Positions 44,107 through 53,795 of a DNA stretch of 64,000 nucleotides are shown here, one piece after another. A model generated the notes under the pieces. The model was given only the letters and a program-made list of their open reading frames with translations. It made no database searches and was not told the origin of the DNA. Numbering within the stretch: the stretch's first letter is position 1; every line of letters begins with the position of its first letter. Source of the stretch: JANQPX01 sp050633905 (GTDB taxonomy: Bacteria > Pseudomonadota > Alphaproteobacteria > Geminicoccales > Geminicoccaceae); contig JBOEHJ010000094.1 in NCBI GenBank assembly GCA_050633905.1, positions 1 through 64,000 on the forward strand, written 5' to 3'. A program made the position numbers and the translations under genes.

Positions 44107-45255
44107 TCAATGAGCACATCGTTGGCGATCTTGAACCGATTCTAAGGCTGGAAAGGCAGCCTCCAAATAGCGGTCCACGGCAGATTTTACGCTAAAATCA
44201 TCGGCACGAGCGACGAGGGGGGCGGTCGATTTCTTGGAGCTCAGTACGAAATTGAGGGCGCGAGAAAAGGCCTGCGTGTTTCCCGGCGGCGTCAGGGGGG
44301 CTATTTTGCCACCGAGTAGGATCTCAGAGGGGCCGCTGGGACAATCGGTTGATACGACGGCAGCACCACAAGCCATGGCCTCGATGAGAACAGTCGGCAA
44401 ACCCTCCCAGTCAGAGGAGAGGGCAAAGATGGCTGCCTGTCGCATAAAGGCGAATGGGTTATCGACAAAACCGAGAAAGGCAATATCCTCCCCGTAGCCT
44501 GTTAACTGAGCCAAACGTTCAAGGTCGGCACGATCTGGACCATCACCCAAAATCATCAAACGAGATCGTCGTTCCTTGCGCAATTGAGCAAACGCTTCGA
44601 TCAACATTTTAAAGTTCTTTTGTTTGATGAGTCTTCCCACGCCAAGAATGACTGGTGGTTCGTCTTGTTCGAACCAAGGATGATTTGAATCGAGGCAACT
44701 CTGTCGTTTCAATAAGGATGTAACAACAGGGTTATGAAGGACAGAGATACGTTCTGCTGACAGGTTCGTGCGATGGATCAGATCGGCCTTAACGCCTTCG
44801 GAAACGGCGCCGATAAGATCAGCTTGCCGGTAAATCCAGGGTACAGTTGCATAGGCGAGCCGAACAAGCCCGTTGATTTGTTCAATATTTTTCGACATCT
44901 GATTATGCTCCACCACGATCAAGCGCGGCCGATGTCGGGCCGCAACACGCGCTAAAATGGTGGCAACATTGATATGCGTGAGCGCTGAAATAACAACATC
45001 AGGTTTCGATTCATTGAGATATCGTCTGAACCCGACAATGCTTGTGAGTGTACGGTTTTCGCGCAAATTGGTAATGCGTACACCTTCTTCAATACTGTCA
45101 AAATATGATAATTTCCCCACTCTATTGACGAGTACTAAATCGACGTCAATGCCCCTTGAAGCTATGCCGTTAGCAAGAGAAACAGTGATTCGCTCGACAC
45201 CGCCATCACGAAGATCATGAATGAGGAAAGCAATTTTTTGTTTGATGGACTTCAT
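44107..45255 (-). CDS. Glycosyltransferase family 4
   Basis: A 382-residue GT-B enzyme. The N-terminus has IAFLIHDLRDGGVERITVSL, typical for GT4. VILGVGRLIKQKNFKMLIEA marks the C-domain start, and the donor-binding motif is SSDWEGLPTVLIEAMACGAA with a following STDCPSGPSEIL. It would add a sugar to a lipid-linked glycan on the cytoplasmic face. Sugar specificity is not readable. Confidence 0.87.
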   Translation of the reverse strand: MKSIKQKIAFLIHDLRDGGVERITVSLANGIASRGIDVDLVLVNRVGKLSYFDSIEEGVRITNLRENRTLTSIVGFRRYLNESKPDVVISALTHINVATILARVAARHRPRLIVVEHNQMSKNIEQINGLVRLAYATVPWIYRQADLIGAVSEGVKADLIHRTNLSAERISVLHNPVVTSLLKRQSCLDSNHPWFEQDEPPVILGVGRLIKQKNFKMLIEAFAQLRKERRSRLMILGDGPDRADLERLAQLTGYGEDIAFLGFVDNPFAFMRQAAIFALSSDWEGLPTVLIEAMACGAAVVSTDCPSGPSEILLGGKIAPLTPPGNTQAFSRALNFVLSSKKSTAPLVARADDFSVKSAVDRYLEAAFPALESVQDRQRCAH

Positions 45256-45606
45256 TGAGAAAACATCCGCTTACATTGAAGAACAATTCATCGTCGTCAC
45301 ATCTTTAGTCAACAAACGATCAATGATGTTTAATAGTCGGTGATTTTATTAAGTCATGCATTGCACTATAGGGATTGTGACGATCCATTTTTCGCGAAGG
45401 CCGTCTCATGATAAAAGCTAGTTGGTCAATCATAGATTGAGGATCCTGGATCGATGCTAGGCGTGATTGACCGAAGCAGCCGATTGAGCGTACTGCCTCG
45501 GCAAATGATCTTCTCAACCCGCTGGACTATCCCCGTCAATTGACGGTGTCCCTGCAGACAGTCGACAACCGTCAGAGCTGGTCTTTGTTGCCAAACAGCC
45601 AACGTA
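45256..45606. other. Gap between glycosyltransferase genes
   Basis: No coding frame with a start and a recognisable family was found in these 351 bp. The GT14 frame stops at its right edge. Nothing else could be supported. Confidence 0.4.
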
Positions 45607-46497
45607 TTAGGTCGTTGGACCAGGGCTGCTCGCTTGACTGGATACTGGCGGCAACACATTAGATCTCTTCGCCAACATCCGAAGAATGTCACAATCTACT
45701 GTCGAATCGAATTTCCTTGCAAAAAATGCTTTGGAGGATTCCAGCGTTGGAAGGTCCTCCATCGTCAACACATTGGGATGAGCCGTTGCGGCGATGGGTT
45801 CCCCCGGATGGCGCCAGATAATCTCGTGTTTACATTCTGATCGTAGAGTCTTCAGGAAGGGGCTATCATTGATCAAATTTTGAACTAAGAGTTCGTCTGG
45901 CATCCCAGCACTTTTAAGCGCACGATAATATTGATCACCCTTCGGGTTCGTGATCCACCACGCACAGAACTCGCGCGTAAGAACATGCCACCACGGCCCA
46001 TGCCAAGCAATCTCGACGCCGCGATTGGGGAATCGTGGAATAGGGGTAAAATGCCGTTGGTTGCCCAACTCAATGTATCGGAACCAAAGTCGCTTCCGAA
46101 TTCGCCAATGTGTCTCCTTTAGCGGCGTGCACATAACAAAATTGGCTGGCCAACTCTCCGTCAAGTTGCTTCTGATTTGGTCCATCGAAGCGTTGACGTA
46201 ATCCTGCGCACTAAGATTAACCAGATATTGCCACTCACTATCCAAATGCAAACCGAGCTTTAGGGCATTCAATTCAGCACGGATTAATCCTGTTCCACCC
46301 CAGATCACCGACAGACTTGACAAAAAGAACGTGTTGGCGTGCCCAGCAGTGATCTCTCGGAAGTCTTTGTGGACCTGCCGTGATGACTTCTTATCGACAT
46401 GAATGATAAAGAGATCATCTTCATTATAGACAGCTCGGTACAACCAAGCGAACTGCTCTGGGCGCTTATACCCCGTAATGTGAAACAATATTTTCAT
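45607..46497 (-). CDS. Core-2/I-branching enzyme family glycosyltransferase (GT14)
   Basis: A 296-residue protein with bacterial GT14 marks: ILFHITGYKRPEQFAWLYRA, DDLFIIHVDKKSS, VIWGGTGLIRAELNALKLGL, YLVNLSAQDYV and MPDELLVQNLINDS. Family members transfer GlcNAc or xylose to glycans. It sits between GT4 and GT2 genes in one direction, so it likely works in the same polysaccharide. Confidence 0.85.
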   Translation of the reverse strand: MKILFHITGYKRPEQFAWLYRAVYNEDDLFIIHVDKKSSRQVHKDFREITAGHANTFFLSSLSVIWGGTGLIRAELNALKLGLHLDSEWQYLVNLSAQDYVNASMDQIRSNLTESWPANFVMCTPLKETHWRIRKRLWFRYIELGNQRHFTPIPRFPNRGVEIAWHGPWWHVLTREFCAWWITNPKGDQYYRALKSAGMPDELLVQNLINDSPFLKTLRSECKHEIIWRHPGEPIAATAHPNVLTMEDLPTLESSKAFFARKFDSTVDCDILRMLAKRSNVLPPVSSQASSPGPTT

Positions 46498-46538
46498 TGG
46501 GCCCTCCTCAACGCAACACCTGCCAATCCTGACCGTCG

Positions 46539-47444
46539 CTAGAGTGCTCGTTGATCATGCGATGCAATCCTCGGAAAAATCCTGCGAAGCATGGAAATCG
46601 TGTGGCGACGTATCGTTCTGAAGTAATAGAAACTATCTGAATGCCGCGCCAATTTCAGATAAGCGATTGGACGTCCTATGGGCGTGATCGAACGACGGAT
46701 TCCGCGGCGGCATATCATTCTATAAGAGGCCAAACACGCTCTTTGGTGACTTTGAGAAATAGAGTTTTTGTGCCACCGATAGACTGAGATGGGCTCCTGA
46801 ACAAAGCCGATCTTGCCAATCTCAGAAACCCTCATCCACATGTCCCAATCATCACCAAACCTGATCTTGGCATCAAACAACCCAGCCTGTTGCAAAACAG
46901 ATCGCTTCACCATGACCATCGAAGGATTGCCAACAATATTCTCGAAGATGATTTGCTTCGTACTCTCGGCATCCCATTGGCGCCGAGAAAACTCACGGAC
47001 TTTATTAAAAGATCTGTCTTGGTCCCAAAAAATTTGATCGCCACTGACCAAGACGAGACCTGGGTTTTCCTTGAAGGTTCTGACTTGCAGATTGATTTTA
47101 TTGGGAAGCCAGAAATCATCCGCATCAAGAAAAGCGATATACCGACCGCTGGCTAGCTCAACGCCTTTATTACGTGCGCAGGCGCTTCCCCGATTATGCT
47201 GATGAACGTACCGGACACCTTTAGCCTCATATGTAGCGACGACCTCTCGAGTGTTGTCTGTCGAGCCATCATCGATAACAATAATCTCATCGACCTTAAG
47301 TGTTTGATCAAGCACGCTATCGATAGCCATCGCGATATATTGTGATGCATTGTAAGCCGGAATGACGACACTTACACGATGATCAATATTCGAAGAGCCT
47401 GATTGGGCATCGTCTCTTGGCTCTGCCATTTTTTCATACAACAT
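46539..47444 (-). CDS. Glycosyltransferase family 2
   Basis: A 301-residue GT-A enzyme. VSVVIPAYNASQYIAMAIDS, IIVIDDGSTDNT and IAFLDADDFW (DxD-type metal site) are clear. A hydrophilic extension with RHKNS-like basic residues follows. It is 41 bp upstream of the GT14 gene. Donor and acceptor are unknown. Confidence 0.88.
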   Translation of the reverse strand: MLYEKMAEPRDDAQSGSSNIDHRVSVVIPAYNASQYIAMAIDSVLDQTLKVDEIIVIDDGSTDNTREVVATYEAKGVRYVHQHNRGSACARNKGVELASGRYIAFLDADDFWLPNKINLQVRTFKENPGLVLVSGDQIFWDQDRSFNKVREFSRRQWDAESTKQIIFENIVGNPSMVMVKRSVLQQAGLFDAKIRFGDDWDMWMRVSEIGKIGFVQEPISVYRWHKNSISQSHQRACLASYRMICRRGIRRSITPIGRPIAYLKLARHSDSFYYFRTIRRHTISMLRRIFPRIASHDQRAL

Positions 47445-47451
47445 GACTATT

Positions 47452-47871
47452 TTATTCCCTGAGATCTGTCAAAAAAATAGTATTGTTCTCATTTGGCCAG
47501 GGGAGGGCGCCTGCGTCATTTATCTTAACCACCCAGACGATTGCGAATATTGCGGCAATGAATTTTGAAATATCCAAAATGAAGTCGGCAATAAACAAAA
47601 CTTGATAATTTCCAATCAATGAAATGATAGCGGTCATGCTGATTTGAACTATTATTTCTTCTGTCGTTTTGTCCGACAATACTTTCTGTTGGTCAATTAT
47701 AAAATTGATAGATCTTATGGAAGAAAAATCAACAATCATGCGCGAATAATGAACGATGATCACTGATGAAATAAGGACGCAGACGCGATTGTTAAGATGA
47801 ACTAAAGCTTCACCCAGTCTGGGCATGGCAATGTTCGATACAAGCTGTCTTGGCGTGAGGATCGTCGACAT
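47452..47871 (-). CDS. Hypothetical membrane-associated protein
   Basis: A 139-residue frame with two or three hydrophobic stretches (VCVLISSVIIVHYS, FIAAIFAIVWVV). It ends 7 bp before the GT2 start, which suggests co-transcription, and has the AT-rich codon use of the island. No family recognised; ribosome site weak. Confidence 0.35.
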   Translation of the reverse strand: MSTILTPRQLVSNIAMPRLGEALVHLNNRVCVLISSVIIVHYSRMIVDFSSIRSINFIIDQQKVLSDKTTEEIIVQISMTAIISLIGNYQVLFIADFILDISKFIAAIFAIVWVVKINDAGALPWPNENNTIFLTDLRE

Positions 47872-48590
47872 TGGCGCTAGAAGAGATCGCCGATTGCCAA
47901 CACAACCTTCGCCAAGAGACGCGTTTGCATCCGATATTGCCTTAGCTTGAGAGACCTATCTTTCACTGGTAAGTGCTCCTTGAAAACAGAAAACTCCCTC
48001 CAACAAGAGAAACCTCCCTGTGCCTGACATAAGATAGGAATCTCTGTGAGATTAAAATCTACTCCAGATAACAAAACTGGTGAAATAATTCAACTATAGA
48101 ATGTATATAAAGCAACATATTCTTGTCCTATCACGCGGCGCTGGCAGTTCGTCCTAAACTGGCGACGTTTTAAGCAAGGGATAGTCATTCAAGAGAACGA
48201 TCAGCTGTGAACGCGAGCGGCCTTGCCCCGGTGCCGGCTTTTCGCTCGGAAGCAGCCACAAAGCTTGCCCCTCAAATGAGCCGATATTGATGGTGTTTCG
48301 GTCTGTACCGATTTTGGACGTTAATGCGCTGACGCCATCTGAACAGATCAGCTGGCGCTCTTCGCACCAAAGGCAGCTCTCGCTGCTTGCTCTCGTCGGT
48401 GTCGCTTGGGGGCAAAGGTTAAGGTGAGCGGCATAAAATCACGTGTCTCAATGGCGCGAGCAACGAACCTCCTTTCCTTCACGATCGCCATTTCTTCTTG
48501 GAGAGCCACTGCCTCCGATACGACACGCGGCTTGATCATCTTGGAAAACTGGATTTGATTGCAGCGGCCGCCTCATATTGGATCCGCTCG
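47872..48590. other. Gap before the LysR gene, possible remnants
   Basis: A minus-strand frame at about 48165-48345 reads RNTINIGSFEGQALWLLPSE and looks protein-like, but no start or family was found. A 63-codon minus frame at 48348-48539 (MIKPRVVSEAVALQEEMAIV start) has no ribosome site. Either may be debris. Confidence 0.35.
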
Positions 48591-49475
48591 ATGGACTTGA
48601 ACCAGATACGTTACTTCATCCACCTCGCCGACACGCTGAATTTCACGGAGGCGGCCAGGCGAAGCGGGGTATCGCAGCCGAGCTTGACCAAGGCCATCCA
48701 GCGTCTCGAGGAGGAGTTGGGCGGGCCTTTGCTCTACCGAGATGGCAAGGACAGCCGGCTGACAGCGCTCGGGCGCGAAATCCAGGTGGAGTTCATGCGG
48801 ATCGACGGGCTCGTGAGCGGTGTTAGGGAAATCGCCGAGAATTCCGTCACAGGACGTGTGCGTACCTTGACGATCGGCGTTCCGACGACCATCGGGCCAA
48901 CGGTTTTCTCAGGCTTTTTCGCCCATGCTCTCAAGCAATTGCCCAAGATTACGCTCAACGTGGAACCGATGCTGCCGATGGAAGGTGTCGCGGAAGTGCT
49001 TTCCGGCAAATATGACGCCTGCATCCTCCCGGGAGCGCCGAAGCCGAGCTTCAAGATCGACGCCGTACCCTTGTTTCGCGAGCGTCTGATGCTCGCCATG
49101 GCTGCCGATCATCCGCTCAGCGACATGAATACGATCACCCCCGAGCAAATGTCCGAGCAGCCCTATCTGGATCGACTGCATTGCGAGTTCCGCTCGCAGA
49201 TGATCGAGCATTTCATGGACCGGAACATCGTGATGCACCCAAGGCTGCTGTCCGAACGGGAGGATTGGATTCAGCAGATGGTGGCCGCAGGGCTGGGGGT
49301 GTGCAGCCTTCCCGAACATGCGGCGATCGTTCCGGGCATCGTTTTGCGCCCGGTCGAAGGCTTGGATCTCTTCCGCAAGGTGACGCTGGTTGCAGTGTCC
49401 GGCTCCGGCGTGCCGATGGAGCTGCGCCAGCTCCTGAAACTCTCTCGTGACTATGTGGCGTGGCCACCTCACTGA
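48591..49475 (+). CDS. LysR-family transcriptional regulator
   Basis: A 294-residue LTTR with the helix-turn-helix LNFTEAARRSGVSQPSLTKA at residues 18-37 and a periplasmic-binding-like effector domain from about 90. The start MDLNQIRYFIHLADT at 48591 is typical; the frame is open further upstream. A Cys lies in DRLHCEFRSQM, in the effector domain. The neighbouring methionine-sulfoxide and thiol genes suggest oxidative stress as its signal; this is inference. Confidence 0.85.
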   Translation: MDLNQIRYFIHLADTLNFTEAARRSGVSQPSLTKAIQRLEEELGGPLLYRDGKDSRLTALGREIQVEFMRIDGLVSGVREIAENSVTGRVRTLTIGVPTTIGPTVFSGFFAHALKQLPKITLNVEPMLPMEGVAEVLSGKYDACILPGAPKPSFKIDAVPLFRERLMLAMAADHPLSDMNTITPEQMSEQPYLDRLHCEFRSQMIEHFMDRNIVMHPRLLSEREDWIQQMVAAGLGVCSLPEHAAIVPGIVLRPVEGLDLFRKVTLVAVSGSGVPMELRQLLKLSRDYVAWPPH

Positions 49476-49543
49476 CTTTCGGTCGTCATGACAGGAACGA
49501 CGGTATGCCGCCAAGCCATTGAACGCCGGTCTTCTTATCTCCC

Positions 49544-49757
49544 TTACTTCTCAAGCAGATAGTCGATCAGCGCGCAGCGATCCTCTTCGTTCGAGACGCC
49601 GACGAGCGAGAGGCCGGTACCGTGCTTATCCGGCTCGAGTTTGTGGCAACTCAGGCAACGCTTGCAGGCTATTTTTGCCGCGTTTCAGCAGAGGGCGGAT
49701 GAGTTCGTCCTTCTCGTTCCATTCCCTTCGCAGCCTTTCGCCGTTCGAATTGGCCAT
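49544..49757 (-). pseudogene. Cytochrome c fragment, frameshifted
   Basis: The minus strand starts MANSNGERLRREW; after about 28 codons the frame shifts. In the second frame it reads ACKRCLSCHKLEPDKHGTGL, with the heme motif CLSCH, then SLVGVSNEEDRCALIDYL and a stop. No continuous frame covers both. Confidence 0.55.
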
Positions 49758-49907
49758 GGTCGCTACAATAGGCAGATGAGGCGGTGCAGACGAAGCATCG
49801 ATCGTTGTTTGGGCATGAAAACTATAGCGAGCACGAATTGGCAATTCATGCGGTATCACCCCACATTCACATCAGTCGAAAGATGTTGATGACTTCGGGA
49901 GTTGAGC

Positions 49908-50357
49908 ATGGGGTATGAAAAGAGCAGAGAAGCGATTGAGCGGCTTACGCCGGAGCAGTACCGCGTGACCCAGGAAAGCGGCACCGAGCGGCCCTATACC
50001 GGTGAGCATTACAAGAACAAGGCGTCGGGGCTTTACGTCGATGTCGTTTCCGGTGAGCCACTGTTTACCTCGTTCGACAAGTTCGACAGCTTTTGCGGCT
50101 GGCCCAGCTTTACCAAGCCGGTCGAGCAGGCGCATGTGACCGAGTATGTCGACGAGTCCCACGGCATGCGCCGGACGGAAGTACGCTCCAAGCATGGCGA
50201 TAGCCATCTCGGCCACGTGTTCAATGATGGGCCAAAGGACCAGGGCGGGCTCCGCTACTGCATCAACTCGGCCTCGCTGCGCTTCATTCCGCTCGGGGAG
50301 ATGGAGGCGGCCGGCTATGGTGAATACCTGCATCTATTCGACGAAAACGAAACGTGA
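49908..50357 (+). CDS. msrB: Peptide-methionine (R)-S-oxide reductase
   Basis: A 149-residue enzyme reducing methionine-R-sulfoxide. It has YRVTQESGTERPYTGEHYKN, CGWPSF and the catalytic Cys in LRYCINSASLRF. The zinc-binding CxxC pairs found in many MsrB are absent, as in other zinc-free forms. ATG at 49908 has GGGAG six bases upstream; a TTG two codons earlier is less likely. Confidence 0.92.
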   Translation: MGYEKSREAIERLTPEQYRVTQESGTERPYTGEHYKNKASGLYVDVVSGEPLFTSFDKFDSFCGWPSFTKPVEQAHVTEYVDESHGMRRTEVRSKHGDSHLGHVFNDGPKDQGGLRYCINSASLRFIPLGEMEAAGYGEYLHLFDENET

Positions 50358-50417
50358 TGCTTGCCGGTATGCAGGCCGGATAGCAGGATTGAACACATGA
50401 CGAAGGAGACGTCGATC

Positions 50418-50936
50418 ATGACACCGAACACAGAACGCGCCGTTCTCGCTGGTGGTTGTTTTTGGGGCATGCAGGATCTGATCCGCAAGCTGCCGGGGGT
50501 GATCGAAACCCGGGTCGGCTATACCGGCGGCGATGTCCCCAATGCGACCTATCGCAACCATGGCACTCACGCCGAGGGAATCGAGATCATCTTCGATCCT
50601 GAGCGGATCAGCTTTCGCCGGATTCTGGAGTTCTTCTTCCAAATTCATGATCCCACGACGCCAAATCGGCAGGGCAATGATCGTGGCCTGTCATACCGCT
50701 CAGCGATCTATCATGTGAACGACGAGCAAAAGGCGACAGCTCACGACACCATCGCCGATGTCGACGCCTCCGGCCTCTGGCCGGGCAAGGTGGTGACCGA
50801 GGTGGAACCGGTCGGCGATTTCTGGGAGGCGGAGCCCGAGCACCAGGATTATCTGGAGCAACGCCCGAACGGCTACACCTGCCACTTCCCGCGCCCGGAT
50901 TGGGTGTTGACCAAGCGCGACGGCGAGGCGGCCTGA
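50418..50936 (+). CDS. msrA: Peptide-methionine (S)-S-oxide reductase
   Basis: A 172-residue enzyme with GGCFWGMQ (catalytic Cys), TRVGYTGGDVPNATYRNHGT, HAEGIEIIFDP and NRQGNDRGLSYRSAIY. ATG 50418 with AAGGAG is preferred; ATG at 50397 with AGGA is possible. It directly follows msrB, making a pair for both sulfoxide isomers. Confidence 0.92.
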   Translation: MTPNTERAVLAGGCFWGMQDLIRKLPGVIETRVGYTGGDVPNATYRNHGTHAEGIEIIFDPERISFRRILEFFFQIHDPTTPNRQGNDRGLSYRSAIYHVNDEQKATAHDTIADVDASGLWPGKVVTEVEPVGDFWEAEPEHQDYLEQRPNGYTCHFPRPDWVLTKRDGEAA

Positions 50937-51120
50937 TCACGAGATGGAGCGGCGTCCACCTCCCTGACGCCGCCAATTTCCACTGAGGCAAGCGGGGGAT
51001 GTCCCACCGCCCATTCGCGGCGGGCGGTTGTCTTTAGCCGCGAACAGATGGCCGAGGTGAATCCGGCTGATGGCCGGGGTGAGCCGCTGCATCGTCACGA
51101 AAACCAGGAGAGACCGACCA

Positions 51121-51638
51121 TGCAATTCGGACAGCTGCATGACACTGCCAACGAGCTTCGCGTGCCGATCTGGATCAGCGCTGATGGAGCCCTGTTGGAG
51201 CACCCGGTCAAGCTCGCGGATCTCGGCGAAGGCATGAAGATCATCTACTGCTTTCAGGACTGGTGCCCCGGCTGCCATTCACGTGGCTTTCCGACGCTCA
51301 AAGTCCTGCACGACAGCCTAAAGGATCAAGACGTCGGTTTTGCCGTGATCCAGACGGTGTTCGAAGGCACCGACGTCAACACCGTCGACAAACTCCGTGT
51401 CAATCAGGCGCTCTACGACCTCGACATGCCATTCGGCCACGATCCGGCACCGAAACCGAGCCAGGCACCCGGCGCCGGCAACTACCCGACCTTCATGGAG
51501 GACTACCGCAGCGCCGGCACCCCCTGGTTTACCGTGATCGATTCGGACAATAACGTCGTCTACGCGGATTTTCGCCTGGATGCCCGCCGTTTCCTCGAGA
51601 CGCTGGGGCGCGAAGACGTGAAGATGATGCGCCCCTGA
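51121..51638 (+). CDS. Thioredoxin-fold (redoxin) protein
   Basis: A 172-residue protein with IYCFQDWCPGCHSRGFPTLK, a CxxC (CPGC) site at about residues 50-53 in a thioredoxin-like fold. The C-terminus has TPWFTVIDSDNNVVYADFRL. No signal peptide. The ATG at 51121 has AGGAGAG upstream. It may serve as reductant for the Msr enzymes or as a peroxidase-like protein. Not a classical thioredoxin, which has WCGPC. Confidence 0.72.
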
Positions 51639-51673
51639 GGCAGCAATGCAGCGTTCAAATGAGAGGGATAATC

Positions 51674-52138
51674 ATGGACGACATCACCTTCGAAAACACG
51701 CGCTTCGACCCCGATCTGGTCGAGTTTCACGACCTCGCCAAGCAGATGGCGAAGTCCGTTGGCTACACAGCGGCGCTGTCCGTCGACGGCAAGCTCGCGC
51801 AGCTGCTGCGCCTACGCGTTGCGGAGATTAATGCCTGCTCTTATTGCCTGATCCTGCATACTAAAGCCGCCCACGATCAGGGTATCCATCCTGCCAAGGT
51901 GGCGCAGCTTTCAAGCTGGCGTGAGAGCACACTGTTTTCGCCGGAAGAGCAAGCGGCGCTCGCCTATTGCGAGGGGCTGACCGACTACGATCTCGTCGGC
52001 TTTGCCAAGCTGCACAAGGCGCTTTCCACCCTTTTCGACGAGAAGGCGATTGCCGAGATCGCGGCGATCGTGATCAACATGAACCTCTGGACGCGCCTCA
52101 AGCTCGCCCAAGGTGCCGTGCCGGTCATGCAGGGCTAA
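51674..52138 (+). CDS. Carboxymuconolactone decarboxylase family protein (AhpD-like)
   Basis: A 154-residue helical protein with the AhpD core EINACSYCLILHTKAAHDQG (CxxC followed by His). Such proteins act as alkylhydroperoxidase partners or thiol reductases. AGAGGGA lies upstream of ATG 51674. The order msrB, msrA, redoxin, AhpD-like suggests one anti-oxidation operon. Confidence 0.82.
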   Translation: MDDITFENTRFDPDLVEFHDLAKQMAKSVGYTAALSVDGKLAQLLRLRVAEINACSYCLILHTKAAHDQGIHPAKVAQLSSWRESTLFSPEEQAALAYCEGLTDYDLVGFAKLHKALSTLFDEKAIAEIAAIVINMNLWTRLKLAQGAVPVMQG

Positions 52139-52819
52139 GATGGTAGAAGCGGGAGAACACCTTGATTGGGTGGTGTTCGCCATCCCTTCGGCCTTTATGG
52201 TCTATTCGCTGCTGAGCAAGGCGAACGGTCTTGACCTTGCCGATGATCTTCGTCGCCGCTGGCTATGCGCTCGCCCATCCGCTGGCCGCGGCTGGCGAGC
52301 CGGAGATGGTCACCAGGGGCGCGCGCCTGCTTGCCGAGATCACACTGATCCTGGTGCTGTTCTCGGATGCCAGCAAGGTACGCTTCATGCGGCTCCGCAT
52401 GAGTTGGAAGATTCCAGCGCGCATCCGGATTGGCGATGGCGCTGCTGACCGCGCCGGTGCTGACGCCGACTGATGCCGCGCTCGGTCAGTCCGTGGTGAG
52501 CAGCCCTGACGTGCCGGACCAGCTCGGCCAGTCGATCAATAGCGAAAGCGGGTTGAATGATGGTCTCGCCTTTCCTTTCGTGTTGATGGGGGCGATCCGC
52601 GCATCAGCCGAATTGAGCGGCGAGGCGAATATCGGTGGCGTTGCCGCCTCGGCGATCAAGCAGGTCCTCCTCGGTCCCGTTGCCGGGATCGTCGTCGGCT
52701 GGTCAGCGGCGCGCGCCATGGACGCCGCCCAGGATCGGGATCTCATCGCCGAAGCGGCGGAAGGGGTCGTTGCCACGCCGCTTGCACGCCGTATCGGCCG
52801 GGCATCGCCATCGAGCTGA
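52139..52819 (+). pseudogene. CPA1-type Na+/H+ antiporter, broken
   Basis: Pieces in different frames give VVFAIPSAFMVYSLLSK, then MIFVAAGYALAHPLAAAG and ARLLAEITLILVLFSDASKV, then APVLTPTDAALGQSVVSSPD and QSINSESGLNDGLAFPFVLM. Together they follow a NhaP-like antiporter. At least two frameshifts and a missing C-terminal part mean it cannot be functional as read. Confidence 0.7.
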
Positions 52820-53268
52820 GACAGGTTCAAGGAGCAACGTCACTGCCTATTCCTCCCGAGAGAAGGACCTATGCCGAGCCGCATCTAGGCCGTGACGACA
52901 TCGACAATCGATCGACTTCTTGGTCATGCCGATGTCCGCTCTATCGGCGATCTCAGTGGCGGCCAACTCATTAAGGCGCTTCATTTGCTCTGAGACTGAC
53001 AGGCAAGGCGATGACAGCGAAAGAGGTGTCGCTGACAATCATGTAACCCAAAGACGCCGACATCTAGGACGACGCCATCGTACGGCTTGTTGAGAGACGC
53101 GTGGTGTAGGGCGTAAGTCGGCAGGGCAGGGGGGATAGATGCTCTGTTGATTCCAACGATCAAAATCGAATGTTACCTATATCGGCTGTTTATCAATACG
53201 TGACAACTTTATGTTTAGTAAGTAAAATTTGCGATCGATTGTGCCAAGTATCTTGCGAGCACCGCTAC
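52820..53268. other. Decayed intergenic stretch
   Basis: No supported gene. It follows the broken antiporter and has low coding character. Nothing recognised. Confidence 0.4.
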
Positions 53269-53547
53269 TCAACGGAGTTGGCAGAGTTTATCCAGAAGAA
53301 TCTCCTTGTCATTCTCCTCTTCTTCTGGCTCATCGTCTTCGTTGAATCGAGCGAGAAGCTCCAGCTGCCATCTCTGAATGGGAAAGAAAATCTCACCTGG
53401 GCTGCTATCGCTAGGATCTCTTTCCAAGCTTCCGCGCTTGATCAGATCATTCAGAAAAGCGCGCGCAACAGCGCCCTTTTCATAGCCGCTTAGGTCATCA
53501 AACATATCTAAGATGCTGTTTTGGCAATTCAGCTGGGTTAGAGGCAT
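53269..53547 (-). CDS. Hypothetical acidic protein
   Basis: A 92-residue frame, MPLTQLNCQNSILDMFDDLS start, ending with an acidic stretch (EDDEPEEEENDKEILL). GGAG lies about ten bases before the ATG. No family was recognised. The surrounding DNA is decayed, so it may or may not be expressed. Confidence 0.35.
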   Translation of the reverse strand: MPLTQLNCQNSILDMFDDLSGYEKGAVARAFLNDLIKRGSLERDPSDSSPGEIFFPIQRWQLELLARFNEDDEPEEEENDKEILLDKLCQLR

Positions 53548-53671
53548 GACGTCGTCTCCGTGATGAGGTCATATCACCATGATGCGGCAGGTATGGTTAA
53601 AGAAGGGTTAAGACAACGGCTATAACGTGGTCGCGTGATATGATGACAACGGTGAACTGATCTGCAGCGAT

Positions 53672-53795
53672 CGCGAGATCAACGACGCCGAAGCCGCCAA
53701 TGCCATGCATAGGCTCATCGAGAAGATCGTCCTGTTACCAGGTGATAAGCGTGCCGAGGCCAAGGCCTAACTGCATGGCGTCGTTGCCGCAAGCC
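53672..53795 (+). pseudogene. Remnant of a site-specific recombinase C-terminus
   Basis: The + strand reads NDAEAANAMHRLIEKIVLLP, then GDKRAEAKA, a stop and LHGVVAAS. This resembles the end of serine recombinases (LIxxIVLxPxx followed by LHGxLA). The stop in the middle and absence of the rest show a remnant of a mobile element. Confidence 0.5.
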
